Assembly: GCA_900772445.1 (NCBI GenBank)
Contig: CAAHEL010000039.1
Coordinates: forward strand, 1 to 11,000
Direction of reading: 5' to 3'
Length of the DNA: 11,000 nucleotides
Source of the DNA: Bacilli bacterium
Lineage (GTDB): Bacteria; Bacillota_I; Bacilli_A; RF39; UBA660
In this document: one piece after another, positions 1 through 6,710 of the stretch
How the letters are laid out: each line of letters opens with the position of its first letter
Numbering within the stretch: the stretch's first letter is position 1
Notes under the pieces: generated by a model
Told to the model about the DNA's origin: nothing
Database searches by the model: none
What the model saw: only the letters and a program-made list of their open reading frames with translations
Made by a program: the position numbers and the translations under genes

Positions 1-1
1 A

Positions 2-178
2 GGAAACAATATAATCTCATATTACATAGAACTAGGAGGATTTTATTTAACAATATCATTTATTAGAGAAGTATTGTATTTTACTGTTATAATGATAGTG
101 ATGTACGTTGTATTTAAAGAAACTTGCAATAGTGTTAATAGATTACAAATTAGAAACATATTAAAAAATGATTTATAG
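2..178 (+). CDS. C-terminal end of a membrane protein, probably ABC transporter permease (partial)
   Basis: A frame is open from base 2 to the TAG at 176-178, giving the last 58 residues of a protein whose start lies outside the window. Residues about 13-40 of the fragment form one hydrophobic, probably membrane-spanning segment (IREVLYFTVIMIVMYVVF), followed by a charged tail ending NRLQIRNILKND. A final helix plus short basic tail is how many ABC permeases of the FtsX and bacteriocin-export types end. The next gene is the ATPase, and the TAG stop lies inside that gene's AGGAGG ribosome site, so the two are almost certainly one operon and translationally coupled. The family cannot be named from so short a piece; permease is inferred from context. 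It could also be an accessory membrane protein of the exporter. Confidence 0.65.
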   Translation, partial: GNNIISYYIELGGFYLTISFIREVLYFTVIMIVMYVVFKETCNSVNRLQIRNILKNDL

Positions 179-186
179 GAGGAATT

Positions 187-858
187 ATGTTAGAGTTAAA
201 AGAAATTAGTAAGAAATATTTTATTAAAAAGAATAGAGAAGTTTTAGCACTTGATAATGTCAGTATGGATTTTAAAGGTAAGAAATTTTATGGAATTATG
301 GGGCATTCTGGATGTGGTAAATCTACTTTGATTAATATTATTGGTTTAATTGATAAACAAACCAGTGGTGAATATCTTATTGACACAGTCGAAGTTAGTA
401 AGTTATCTGAAGATGAAAAAGCAGAACTTCGAATGAAGAAAATTGGATTTGTTTTTCAAGATTTCTTTTTAAATCCTAGACTCACTGCTTTAGAAAATGT
501 AATGGTACCAATGCTAATTAATAAAGATATTCCAAAAGAAGAAAGAGAAGTTATAGCAACTAATTTACTTAAAGAATTAGGACTAGAAGATAGAATAAAT
601 CATAAACCTAACGAATTATCTGGTGGTGAAGGACAAAGAGTTGCCATTGCTAGAGCACTTGCTAATAATCCAGATATCATACTTGCAGATGAACCAACTG
701 GAAATCTAGATAAGAAAAATGAAACAATGGTCTTTGATATTTTAAAGAAATTAGTTAAAGAAAAGAAAAAATGTGTTATTGTCGTTACCCATAATAATAT
801 TATTAATGACTATGCTGATGTTATCTATAAACTTGATAATGGGAAGTTAGTTAAATGA
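187..858 (+). CDS. ABC transporter ATP-binding protein, MacB/LolD type
   Basis: This is the ATPase subunit of an ABC transporter, 223 residues, the usual length for a stand-alone MacB/LolD/BceA-like nucleotide-binding protein. All motifs are present: Walker A GHSGCGKST at 39-47, Q-loop Q91 in FVFQDFFL, signature LSGGEGQR at 144-151, Walker B IILADEP at 164-170 with catalytic E169, D-loop GNLD at 172-175 and switch H202. The signature has G where LSGGEQQR is usual, a tolerated change. The start is ATG 187 behind AGGAGG at 177-182. The gene overlaps the next by ATGA, so it is coupled to the FtsX-like permease. Such ATPases drive export of lipoproteins, peptides or antimicrobials, or act as mechanotransmitters at the inner membrane. 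The substrate cannot be read from the sequence. A bacteriocin-export or resistance role is possible but unproven. Confidence 0.93.
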   Translation: MLELKEISKKYFIKKNREVLALDNVSMDFKGKKFYGIMGHSGCGKSTLINIIGLIDKQTSGEYLIDTVEVSKLSEDEKAELRMKKIGFVFQDFFLNPRLTALENVMVPMLINKDIPKEEREVIATNLLKELGLEDRINHKPNELSGGEGQRVAIARALANNPDIILADEPTGNLDKKNETMVFDILKKLVKEKKKCVIVVTHNNIINDYADVIYKLDNGKLVK

Positions 859-1607
859 AAATAATATTTAAAACTTTCTTGTTTAAGAAAAATATCAAAA
901 GAAGATTTATTGTATCTATCTTATTATTTTCTTTATTGTTTTTACTATTTAATATTAGAAATACTATAAGTGGTATTATCTATGATAAATTAAATATTGA
1001 TGATAATAAAATGATTAATATAGTTTTAAATAACGAAGAAGACATAACTATAATAAAAGATATTTCTTACATAGATAACATATTTGAAAACGGAGATGAG
1101 TATGTAATTATATTTAAAGAATATAATGATATTGATAGATTTAAAGAAGAATACGGAGATTATTTAACCAAATTAAGTATTAATTATGTTGATACTAGTG
1201 AAGTAAAAGATTTTGAAGTAGTTAATCTATTACTCTTAATTGTTATTGTTATCACCTTAATATCATTATTTATTCTTACCATTTTTAATATGATAGAAAC
1301 AGTCCTAGAAGAAAAAGAAGAAATTGCCTTATATAAATTAATGGGATATAAAAATAAAAGAATATGTTTTATGTTATTTTATGTTTTACTTATCTCTTAT
1401 AGTTTAATATATTTAATTTCTATTATTATTAATTTAATATCAGTTAATATCGGTAATATCTTTTGTCATATTGCAGGCTTTAATTACACTTATTACTTTA
1501 TCATATATTTAATATTATTTGGAGTTATTATCATTACTAATTTCATTACTTATTTAAAAATCAAAAATATTACTCCATATGGAATGAAAAATAGTAATAG
1601 ATATTAA
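855..1607 (+). CDS. small FtsX-like ABC permease (four predicted helices)
   Basis: A 250-residue membrane protein with the layout of one FtsX/MacB core: helix 1 at about 18-35, an acidic extracytoplasmic segment at about 36-120 (only about 85 residues), then helices at about 123-146, 170-194 and 211-232. The cytoplasmic loop after helix 2 reads EEKEEIALYKLMGYKNKRI (152-170), the typical FtsX-family coupling segment (E-x-A-L-x-K-x-x-G). The C-terminus, KIKNITPYGMKN, resembles the K-x-x-P end of these permeases. Its ATG overlaps the ATPase stop (ATGA at 855-858). With the partial membrane gene upstream, the operon would encode two different permease halves and one ATPase. No terminator is evident between its stop and frr. 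The family call rests on topology and the loop motif and is fairly safe; the substrate is unknown. Confidence 0.82.
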   Translation: MKIIFKTFLFKKNIKRRFIVSILLFSLLFLLFNIRNTISGIIYDKLNIDDNKMINIVLNNEEDITIIKDISYIDNIFENGDEYVIIFKEYNDIDRFKEEYGDYLTKLSINYVDTSEVKDFEVVNLLLLIVIVITLISLFILTIFNMIETVLEEKEEIALYKLMGYKNKRICFMLFYVLLISYSLIYLISIIINLISVNIGNIFCHIAGFNYTYYFIIYLILFGVIIITNFITYLKIKNITPYGMKNSNRY

Positions 1608-1614
1608 AAAAATA

Positions 1615-1643
1615 TAGAAAAATAATTTAAAGTGTGTTACAAT
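1615..1643 (+). promoter_or_regulatory. promoter of frr, extended -10
   Basis: TAGAAA (1615-1620), a 17-base spacer and TACAAT (1638-1643), preceded by TGT so that it is an extended -10. Transcription would start near 1650, about 17 bases before the frr ATG, giving a very short leader that holds only the ribosome site GAAGGAGAG. This would let frr be expressed apart from the ABC operon upstream. The call is from consensus match and position only. Confidence 0.55.
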
Positions 1644-1666
1644 ATATTTAATTAGAAGGAGAGTTT

Positions 1667-2209
1667 ATGGAAACAATAATTAAGAATACTGAAGAAAAAA
1701 TGAAAAATACAATAAGTAATTTAGAACAAAGATTTACTAATGTAAGAGCAGGTAGAGCAAACCCTAATATGTTAGATGGAATATCAGTAGAATATTATGG
1801 TGTACCTACACCAATTAAAAGTTTAGCAAATATTAGCGTTCCTGAAGCAAGACAATTAATGATTAAACCATTTGACCGTGGAGTTTTAGGAGCAATTGAA
1901 AAAGCAATATTTGAAGCAAACCTAGGAGTTACTCCAAATAATAATGGGGAATGTATTTTTATAGTTATTCCTGCATTAACCGAAGACAGAAGACGTGAAT
2001 TCGTTAAACAAGTAAAACAAATTGCCGAAGAAGCAAAAATTGGCCTTAGAAATATTAGACAAGATGCCAATACCACAATTAAAAATCTTAAATTACCTGA
2101 AGATGATGAAAAAAGAGGTAACGAAAGAGTACAAGACTTAATTAATGAATATAATAAAATAGTCGAAGAAAAACTAAAAGCAAAAGAAACTGAACTTATG
2201 ACTATATAA
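1667..2209 (+). CDS. frr: ribosome recycling factor
   Basis: RRF works with EF-G and IF3 in the cytoplasm to split the post-termination ribosome and free mRNA and tRNA. The protein is 180 residues, close to the usual 185, with no gap. Domain I is the long three-helix bundle: helix 1 (about 1-30) ends in the family motif RAGRANP (27-33), and the two C-terminal helices (about 105-180) carry PALTEDRRREFVKQ (102-115) and GLRNIRQDAN (126-135), which include the conserved basic residues that contact the ribosome. Domain II, the small beta-barrel, includes YYGVPTPI (43-50) and MIKPFD (65-70). The start ATG 1667 has GAAGGAG at a good distance. Unlike the common tsf-pyrH-frr cluster, this copy stands alone between an exporter operon and an unrecognised gene, with its own promoter. 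Confidence 0.97.
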   Translation: METIIKNTEEKMKNTISNLEQRFTNVRAGRANPNMLDGISVEYYGVPTPIKSLANISVPEARQLMIKPFDRGVLGAIEKAIFEANLGVTPNNNGECIFIVIPALTEDRRREFVKQVKQIAEEAKIGLRNIRQDANTTIKNLKLPEDDEKRGNERVQDLINEYNKIVEEKLKAKETELMTI

Positions 2210-2238
2210 TTGACAAAATAAATTGTTTGTGCTATCAT
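2210..2238 (+). promoter_or_regulatory. strong consensus promoter, extended -10
   Basis: A perfect -35 TTGACA (2210-2215), a 17-base spacer and TATCAT (2233-2238) preceded by TGC (2230-2232), an extended -10. It begins at the base after the frr stop. Transcription would start near 2245, about 24 bases before the ATG at 2269. This is the best sigma-A-type match in the window, so the unrecognised gene it serves is probably well expressed. Confidence 0.75.
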
Positions 2239-2253
2239 ACTCATTGTTTTTTA

Positions 2254-2262
2254 AGGGGGGGA
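2254..2262 (+). promoter_or_regulatory. G7 ribosome binding site fixing the start at 2269
   Basis: A run of seven G (2255-2261) flanked by A sits seven bases before ATG 2269. It can pair with the CCUCC end of 16S rRNA and settles the start. The TTG 42 bases upstream in the same frame lies in the promoter and is not used. A G7 run is striking in DNA this AT-rich. Confidence 0.7.
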
Positions 2263-2268
2263 AACAAT

Positions 2269-3000
2269 ATGATAGAAAGAAGACAAATGTTTGTTCCATC
2301 ATTAGAGAATTTATATTTTATTCAAGAAAATGGTGGAAACGTCTATAAGTATCTTATCTGCAAAACTATTGAAAAAATAGTTTTAGATGGCATTAATTAT
2401 CCTGGTATTGGAATGTTAGAAATGTATGGTGGTAGTTTTAGTGACTTTAGGGAAGACTCAAACATTGCTAAAGCAGTATGTAGAATGTATCCTGAAGAAA
2501 TCAAATACTCTAAAACTATGCAATATGAACCAGACTTATGCTTAAAGCTTATATCAGAACCACCACAAGAAGATAATAGCCTTGATAATTTAACTTACTT
2601 TAATCAAACTATATTAAATAATACTGTTGTTATAAACCAAGTTATTAAGAGACTATCTAAAATCTTACTTGCTAATCCAAAATATAGATTTACATATAAA
2701 AGTAATAGCCTATTAAACGATATATTATTATGTAAGTTAGATTTAGATAATGCATACTTATATGGTAATAATGATAATACAATTCTTGGAATTGAACCAG
2801 CTTACTTAATTAAAAATCCTGATTATTACCGAAATAATCATATAAAATTAAGTAAAGCATTAAATGCTGGTATTGATACTTATGGTTTAAGATATGACTT
2901 ACCTTTAGAGTTCGCTTCCGAATATAAAGGAAAAGATATTTTAACTTATCAACCTCATAAGGTTAAAAAATTAATTAAATGTATAAATAATGAACTATGA
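2269..3000 (+). CDS. unrecognised soluble protein, 243 aa
   Basis: I do not recognise this protein. It has no signal peptide, no membrane helix and no nucleotide-binding loop or metal-site motif that I can see, so it is probably cytoplasmic. Composition is ordinary and globular, with five scattered cysteines (31, 71, 91, 155, 238). Possible landmarks are GINYPGIGMLEMYGG (41-55), rich in Gly and aromatic residues, and GLRYDLPLEFASEYKGKDIL (206-225) near the end. The C-terminal tail, KVKKLIKCINNEL, is a basic amphipathic helix. It has its own strong promoter and the G7 ribosome site, and its TGA stop abuts the pheST T-box leader. Start ATG 2269 is chosen over an in-frame TTG upstream because that TTG falls within the -10 region. 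Codon use matches its neighbours, so it is probably a native gene. Confidence 0.8.
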   Translation: MIERRQMFVPSLENLYFIQENGGNVYKYLICKTIEKIVLDGINYPGIGMLEMYGGSFSDFREDSNIAKAVCRMYPEEIKYSKTMQYEPDLCLKLISEPPQEDNSLDNLTYFNQTILNNTVVINQVIKRLSKILLANPKYRFTYKSNSLLNDILLCKLDLDNAYLYGNNDNTILGIEPAYLIKNPDYYRNNHIKLSKALNAGIDTYGLRYDLPLEFASEYKGKDILTYQPHKVKKLIKCINNEL

Positions 3001-3173
3001 TAAGGAAGTAGTAATACTTAAAAATAATTTATAGAGAGTTAGTGTTGCTGGAAAACTAATAATTATTTGAGTATGAATTCACCCTTTGAGTTCATTCGGT
3101 TAATACCGTTATAATTTTTAAGAAGTAAATAAGGTGGTACCACGATTTATTCGTCCTTTGGTAGCATCTTTTT
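3001..3173 (+). promoter_or_regulatory. T-box riboswitch, phenylalanine-specific, controlling pheST
   Basis: This leader RNA senses uncharged tRNA-Phe. Stem I is built on AAATAATT/AATTATTT around 3022 and 3060, with AGAGAG (3033-3038), a small TTAG/CTAA apical helix and a GCTGGAAAA distal loop. The likely specifier is TTC at 3078-3080 in GAATTCACC, a Phe codon. A short stem III is CGGT-TAAT-ACCG (3097-3108). The conserved T-box AAGGTGGTACCACG is at 3131-3144; its TGGT bulge (3135-3138) would pair with the ACCA end of tRNA-Phe. The antiterminator pairs AGTAAAT (3124-3130) with ATTTATT (3145-3151). Uncharged tRNA-Phe should stabilise it and let transcription reach pheS. The promoter must lie inside or just after the previous gene; TATAAA at 2982-2987 is a weak candidate with no good -35. 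Confidence 0.93.
3131..3173 (+). terminator. conditional terminator of the pheST T-box
   Basis: AAGGTGGTACCA (3131-3142) can pair with TGGTAGCATCTT (3159-3170), with one G-G mismatch and one G-U pair, capped by a small CGA/TCG inner stem and followed by TTTTT at 3169-3173. It uses the same bases as the antiterminator, so the two folds exclude each other. When tRNA-Phe is charged this form should win and stop transcription 18 bases before the pheS ATG. Confidence 0.85.
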
Positions 3174-3191
3174 ATATTGGGAGGATAATAT

Positions 3192-4241
3192 ATGAATAAA
3201 GATTTAATTTTAAAAATGGAAGAAGACTTAAAAAAAGAATTTACTAGTGATATTAATTTAGAAAAATTAAATGAATTAAAAATTTTATATCTAGGTAAAA
3301 CAGGTAAAATAACTGAATTATCAAAAGAAATTAAAAACGTAGCAAATGAAGATAAAAAAGAATTTGGTATGTTAATTAATGATGTTAGAAATTTATTTAA
3401 TTCTTTATACGAAGAAAAATTAAAAGTTTTAGAATTAGAAAAATTAAATAAAAAATTAGAAAGTGAAAAAATAGATATTAGTTTACCTGCAACAAATATT
3501 AATATTGGAGCACCAAACATATTAGAAAGAATAATCGAAGAAGTCGAAGAATTACTTATGTCTATGGGATATGATGTAGTTGATGGACCAGAAATCGAAG
3601 AAGATAAATTTAATTTTGAAATGCTAAATATACCAAAAAATCACCCAGCAAGAGACGCTCAAGATACATTTTATATCAAAGATGATGAATTATTACTTCG
3701 TAGTCAAACTAGTCCCGTTCAAGCAAGAACTATGTTAAATGGAAAAGGAGTTACCCCAATTAGAATGATTTGTCCTGGTAAAACTTATCGTAGAGATGAT
3801 GACGATGCAACACATTCACATCAATTTATGCAAATCGAAGGATTACTAGTTGATAAAGATATTAGTTTATCTGATTTAAAAGGAACCTTTGATGAAATTG
3901 CTAAAAAATTATTTGGTAGTAACGTTGAAACAAGATTTAGACCTAGTTATTATCAATTTACTGAACCATCAGTAGAAACAGATATTAGTTGCTTTAATTG
4001 TCACGGTAAAGGATGTCCTATTTGTAAAAATACCGGTTGGATAACAGTCGCAGGTGCTGGTATGGTTCATCCAAATGTTCTTAAAAATTGCGGTTATGAC
4101 CCAAGTATTTGGACTGGTTTTGCATTTGGCTTCGGTGCTGAAAGACTAGCAATGTTAAAATATGGTATCAATGATATTAGAACATTTTATAACACTGATT
4201 TAAGAGAAGTATCTACTTTTGATAGAAAGGATAGTGAATAA
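3192..4241 (+). CDS. pheS: phenylalanyl-tRNA synthetase alpha subunit
   Basis: Catalytic alpha chain of the (alpha-beta)2 class II PheRS, which charges tRNA-Phe in the cytoplasm. It is 349 residues, near the usual 340. The N-terminal helical arm (about 1-90) is a charged coiled coil. Motif 2 is GKTYRRDDDDATHSHQF (196-212), Q214 and E216 follow in MQIEG, a four-Cys CFNCHGKGCPIC cluster lies at 267-278, and motif 3 is GFGAERLAMLKYG (313-325) with R318. Two active-site stretches differ from the usual form: LLRSQTSPVQ (168-177) where LLRTHTSPVQ is typical, and PSYYQFTEPS (251-260) where PSYFPFTEPS is typical. ATG 3192 follows GGGAGGA at a good distance. The gene is controlled by the T-box, and its TAA lies one base before the pheT ATG, so the two subunits are coupled. 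Confidence 0.97.
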   Translation: MNKDLILKMEEDLKKEFTSDINLEKLNELKILYLGKTGKITELSKEIKNVANEDKKEFGMLINDVRNLFNSLYEEKLKVLELEKLNKKLESEKIDISLPATNINIGAPNILERIIEEVEELLMSMGYDVVDGPEIEEDKFNFEMLNIPKNHPARDAQDTFYIKDDELLLRSQTSPVQARTMLNGKGVTPIRMICPGKTYRRDDDDATHSHQFMQIEGLLVDKDISLSDLKGTFDEIAKKLFGSNVETRFRPSYYQFTEPSVETDISCFNCHGKGCPICKNTGWITVAGAGMVHPNVLKNCGYDPSIWTGFAFGFGAERLAMLKYGINDIRTFYNTDLREVSTFDRKDSE

Positions 4242-4242
4242 T

Positions 4243-6615
4243 ATGATTAGTTTAAACTGGATAAAAAATTATATTGATATTGACGACCAAAACCTAGAAG
4301 AACTTGCTGTTAAAATAACTAAAGCAGGAGTAAATGTAGAAAAAGTAATCACTAATCATATAGATAACTTAGTTATTGGTGAAGTTTTAGAATGTAATCT
4401 TCACCCTGATTCAGACCATTTACATATCTGTTTAGTTGATGTTGGAAGTGAAAAACTACAAATAGTCTGCGGTGCTCCCAATGTTAGAACTGGATTAAAA
4501 GTAATTGTTGCCTTGCCAGGCGCAGTATTACCAGGAAATTTTGAAATAAAAAAATCTAAAATTCGTGGCGTAGAATCAAATGGTATGTTATGCGCTTTAT
4601 ATGAACTAGGTTTGGAAGAAAAAACTGAAGAAGCATATAATAAAGGTATCGAAGAATTAGGTAGTGATGCCAAAGTTGGTACAGACCCTTTAAAATACTT
4701 AAATATTGATGATACAGTATATGAATTAGACGTTCATAAACATAGAAATAATGACTGTTATTATCATATAGGTTTTGCTTATGAAATTGGTGCTATTTTA
4801 AATAGAAAAGTAACTCTACCAGATAATTCTACTAAACCTATTAGTGATAATATTAATTCCCATTTTAACCTAAAAGTAGAAAGCAAAAATTGCCCTTATT
4901 ATCTTGCTAAAATGGTTACTGATGTTAAAATTGGAGAGTCTCCAGAATTTATAAAAAGAAGACTAACTTCCGCAGGAATGCGTAGCATTAATAACGTTGT
5001 AGATATATCAAACTATGTAATGCTTGAATACGGACAACCTCTTCATTTCTTTGATAAAGATAAATTAGGAGATAAAATAGTTGTAAGAGATGCTTTAGAA
5101 GAAGAAAAAATTATTACTCTAGATGGCAAAGAAAGAATACTAAAATCTAATGACATTGTTATTACTGATGGAACTAAACCAGTATGTATTGCTGGAGTTA
5201 TGGGTGGAGAAAATACGGAAATTAGTAATGATACTAAAACTATCTTAATAGAAAGTGCTATATTTGATGCTTTTAATATTAGAAATACTGCCTCAAGATT
5301 AAATCTAAAAAGTGAAGCATCAATTAGATATGGTAAAGGACTTGACTATGAATATACTAATTTAGCAATTGAAAGAGCGTGTCATTTACTAGAAAAATAT
5401 GCAGATGCTAAGGTACTTAGTGGTACAGTTATTTATGATAATATAGTTAAAACCAAGAAAGAAGTTAGTTTTAAATGTGAAGAAGTAAATAAGATGTTAG
5501 GTATCGAAATTAGTAAAGATGATATGGAAGTAGAGCTTACTAGACTTGGTTTTGAATACACTTATAATGACGGAAAATTTAATGTTACTATTCCTAATCG
5601 TAGATTAGATATTGACCCTAACGTTAACGATATTGCCGAAGAAATAGGTAGATTATATGGTTATCATAACCTTGTTTCAACATTACCAAAAGTAGAAATT
5701 AGAAAAGGAGTATATGTTGGAGATATAAAATATAGAAAACTTATTTCTAAAAGATTAAGAAGTCTAGGTATCAATGAATGTAAAACTTATACTTTAGTTA
5801 GCCCTAGTATGGCAGAACTATTCAAATACGAAAATAAAAATAATATAACATTACCTAATCCAATGAGTATTGATAAATCAGTAATTAGAACTACTTTAAT
5901 TCCATCATTATTAAATACTTATGAATATAATAAAGCAAGAAAAGTTAATGATGTATTTTTATATGAAATAAGTAAAACATATGATAACAATTATAACGAA
6001 GATACAAAGATTTGTGTTCTAATGAAAGGTAATTATATCCTAAATAATTTTAATAACGTTAAAGTTAATACAGATTTTTACCTAATAAAAGGAATAGCAG
6101 AAAATATCTTAAATTATCTAGGACTAAAAAATAGATATTCATTTAAAAGTGCTGAAATATGTAATATGCATCCTTATATGAGTGCTAGAATATATTTAGA
6201 TAGAGAAGAAATTGGTATAATAGGTAGAGTTCATCCGTCATTATATAAAGATGATATATATGTACTTGAAATGTCTTTGAATAAACTAATCAAACCAGTA
6301 AAACCTATCAAATATAAACCATCATCAAAATACCCAATGATTAGTAAAGATTTAGCATTTATTGTTAATAAAAATACCTTAAGTGAAGAAATAGAAACCA
6401 TCATTAAAAAATCTGGTGGTAGATTACTTACTGATATTAAAGTATTTGATGTATATACCGGTGAAAACGTTAAAGAAAACGAAAAATCTATCGCATATTC
6501 ACTTACATTTAATGACCCAACTAGAACTCTAACCGAAGAAGAAGTAATGGAAGTATTTAATAAAATTATCAAAGATGTATGTTCTTCAGGATTAGCAAAA
6601 TTAAGAGATAATTAA
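4243..6615 (+). CDS. pheT: phenylalanyl-tRNA synthetase beta subunit
   Basis: Beta chain of PheRS, which binds tRNA-Phe and hydrolyses misacylated Tyr-tRNA-Phe. The 790 residues are full length. Domains in order: N-terminal ISLNWIKNYID; EMAPII-like tRNA-binding OB fold at about 39-148 (HPDSDHLHICLVDVG); B3/B4 editing domain at about 207-380, with VVDISNYVMLEYGQPLHFFD (252-271) and GVMGGENTEI (318-327); B5 at about 402-474, with RLDIDPNVNDIAEEIGRLYG; a catalytic-like core; and the C-terminal FDX-ACB anticodon-binding domain at about 695-790 (KYPMISKDLAFIV). Residues matching known editing-site positions look kept (H268, E337, S357, A359 by eye alignment). I chose ATG 4243 because MISLNWIKNY is the normal beginning; an in-frame ATG at 4219 would add eight atypical residues inside pheS. 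The ribosome site GAAAGGA is rather far upstream (about 11 bases). Confidence 0.97.
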   Translation: MISLNWIKNYIDIDDQNLEELAVKITKAGVNVEKVITNHIDNLVIGEVLECNLHPDSDHLHICLVDVGSEKLQIVCGAPNVRTGLKVIVALPGAVLPGNFEIKKSKIRGVESNGMLCALYELGLEEKTEEAYNKGIEELGSDAKVGTDPLKYLNIDDTVYELDVHKHRNNDCYYHIGFAYEIGAILNRKVTLPDNSTKPISDNINSHFNLKVESKNCPYYLAKMVTDVKIGESPEFIKRRLTSAGMRSINNVVDISNYVMLEYGQPLHFFDKDKLGDKIVVRDALEEEKIITLDGKERILKSNDIVITDGTKPVCIAGVMGGENTEISNDTKTILIESAIFDAFNIRNTASRLNLKSEASIRYGKGLDYEYTNLAIERACHLLEKYADAKVLSGTVIYDNIVKTKKEVSFKCEEVNKMLGIEISKDDMEVELTRLGFEYTYNDGKFNVTIPNRRLDIDPNVNDIAEEIGRLYGYHNLVSTLPKVEIRKGVYVGDIKYRKLISKRLRSLGINECKTYTLVSPSMAELFKYENKNNITLPNPMSIDKSVIRTTLIPSLLNTYEYNKARKVNDVFLYEISKTYDNNYNEDTKICVLMKGNYILNNFNNVKVNTDFYLIKGIAENILNYLGLKNRYSFKSAEICNMHPYMSARIYLDREEIGIIGRVHPSLYKDDIYVLEMSLNKLIKPVKPIKYKPSSKYPMISKDLAFIVNKNTLSEEIETIIKKSGGRLLTDIKVFDVYTGENVKENEKSIAYSLTFNDPTRTLTEEEVMEVFNKIIKDVCSSGLAKLRDN

Positions 6616-6630
6616 AAAGTTATCTCTTTT
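6603..6630 (+). terminator. terminator of the pheST operon
   Basis: AAGAGATAA (6603-6611) pairs perfectly with TTATCTCTT (6620-6628) across an eight-base loop, with T at 6627-6630 directly after. The left arm contains the last codons of pheT and the loop holds its TAA stop. The stem is AT-rich and the T run short, so it is moderate rather than strong, but its position supports ending the operon here. Confidence 0.62.
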
Positions 6631-6650
6631 GTTATATTTAGTTAAATTTC

Positions 6651-6680
6651 TTTACAAACAGATATTAAATATGATAAAAT
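6651..6680 (+). promoter_or_regulatory. promoter of the membrane protein/CofE-like operon
   Basis: TTTACA (6651-6656), an 18-base spacer and TAAAAT (6675-6680) preceded by TGA, an extended -10. The start of transcription would be near 6687, about 24 bases before ATG 6711. The 13 bases TATGATAAAATTA (6670-6682) are identical to those in the promoter of the surface protein gene (9601-9613). Confidence 0.65.
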
Positions 6681-6710
6681 TAACTTGTAAAAAATGGTGT
6701 GAGGTGCTTT

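Noticed and set aside
1795..2244. A long open frame on the minus strand over frr
   Set aside because: It lies opposite a certain frr gene, has no ribosome site, and its Ser/Leu/Ile-rich product is what the complement of an AT-rich, Lys/Glu-rich gene gives.
2227..2268. An N-terminal extension of the unrecognised protein from TTG 2227
   Set aside because: The TTG overlaps the -10 region, upstream of the likely transcription start, while ATG 2269 has a strong ribosome site.
3092..3520. A minus-strand open frame over the T-box and pheS start
   Set aside because: It covers a structured leader and the 5' end of pheS. The product is Phe/Ser-rich antisense sequence without family features.
4219..4242. 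An upstream ATG for pheT inside pheS
   Set aside because: It adds eight residues before the standard PheT N-terminus and would overlap the pheS stop. ATG 4243 gives the normal family start.
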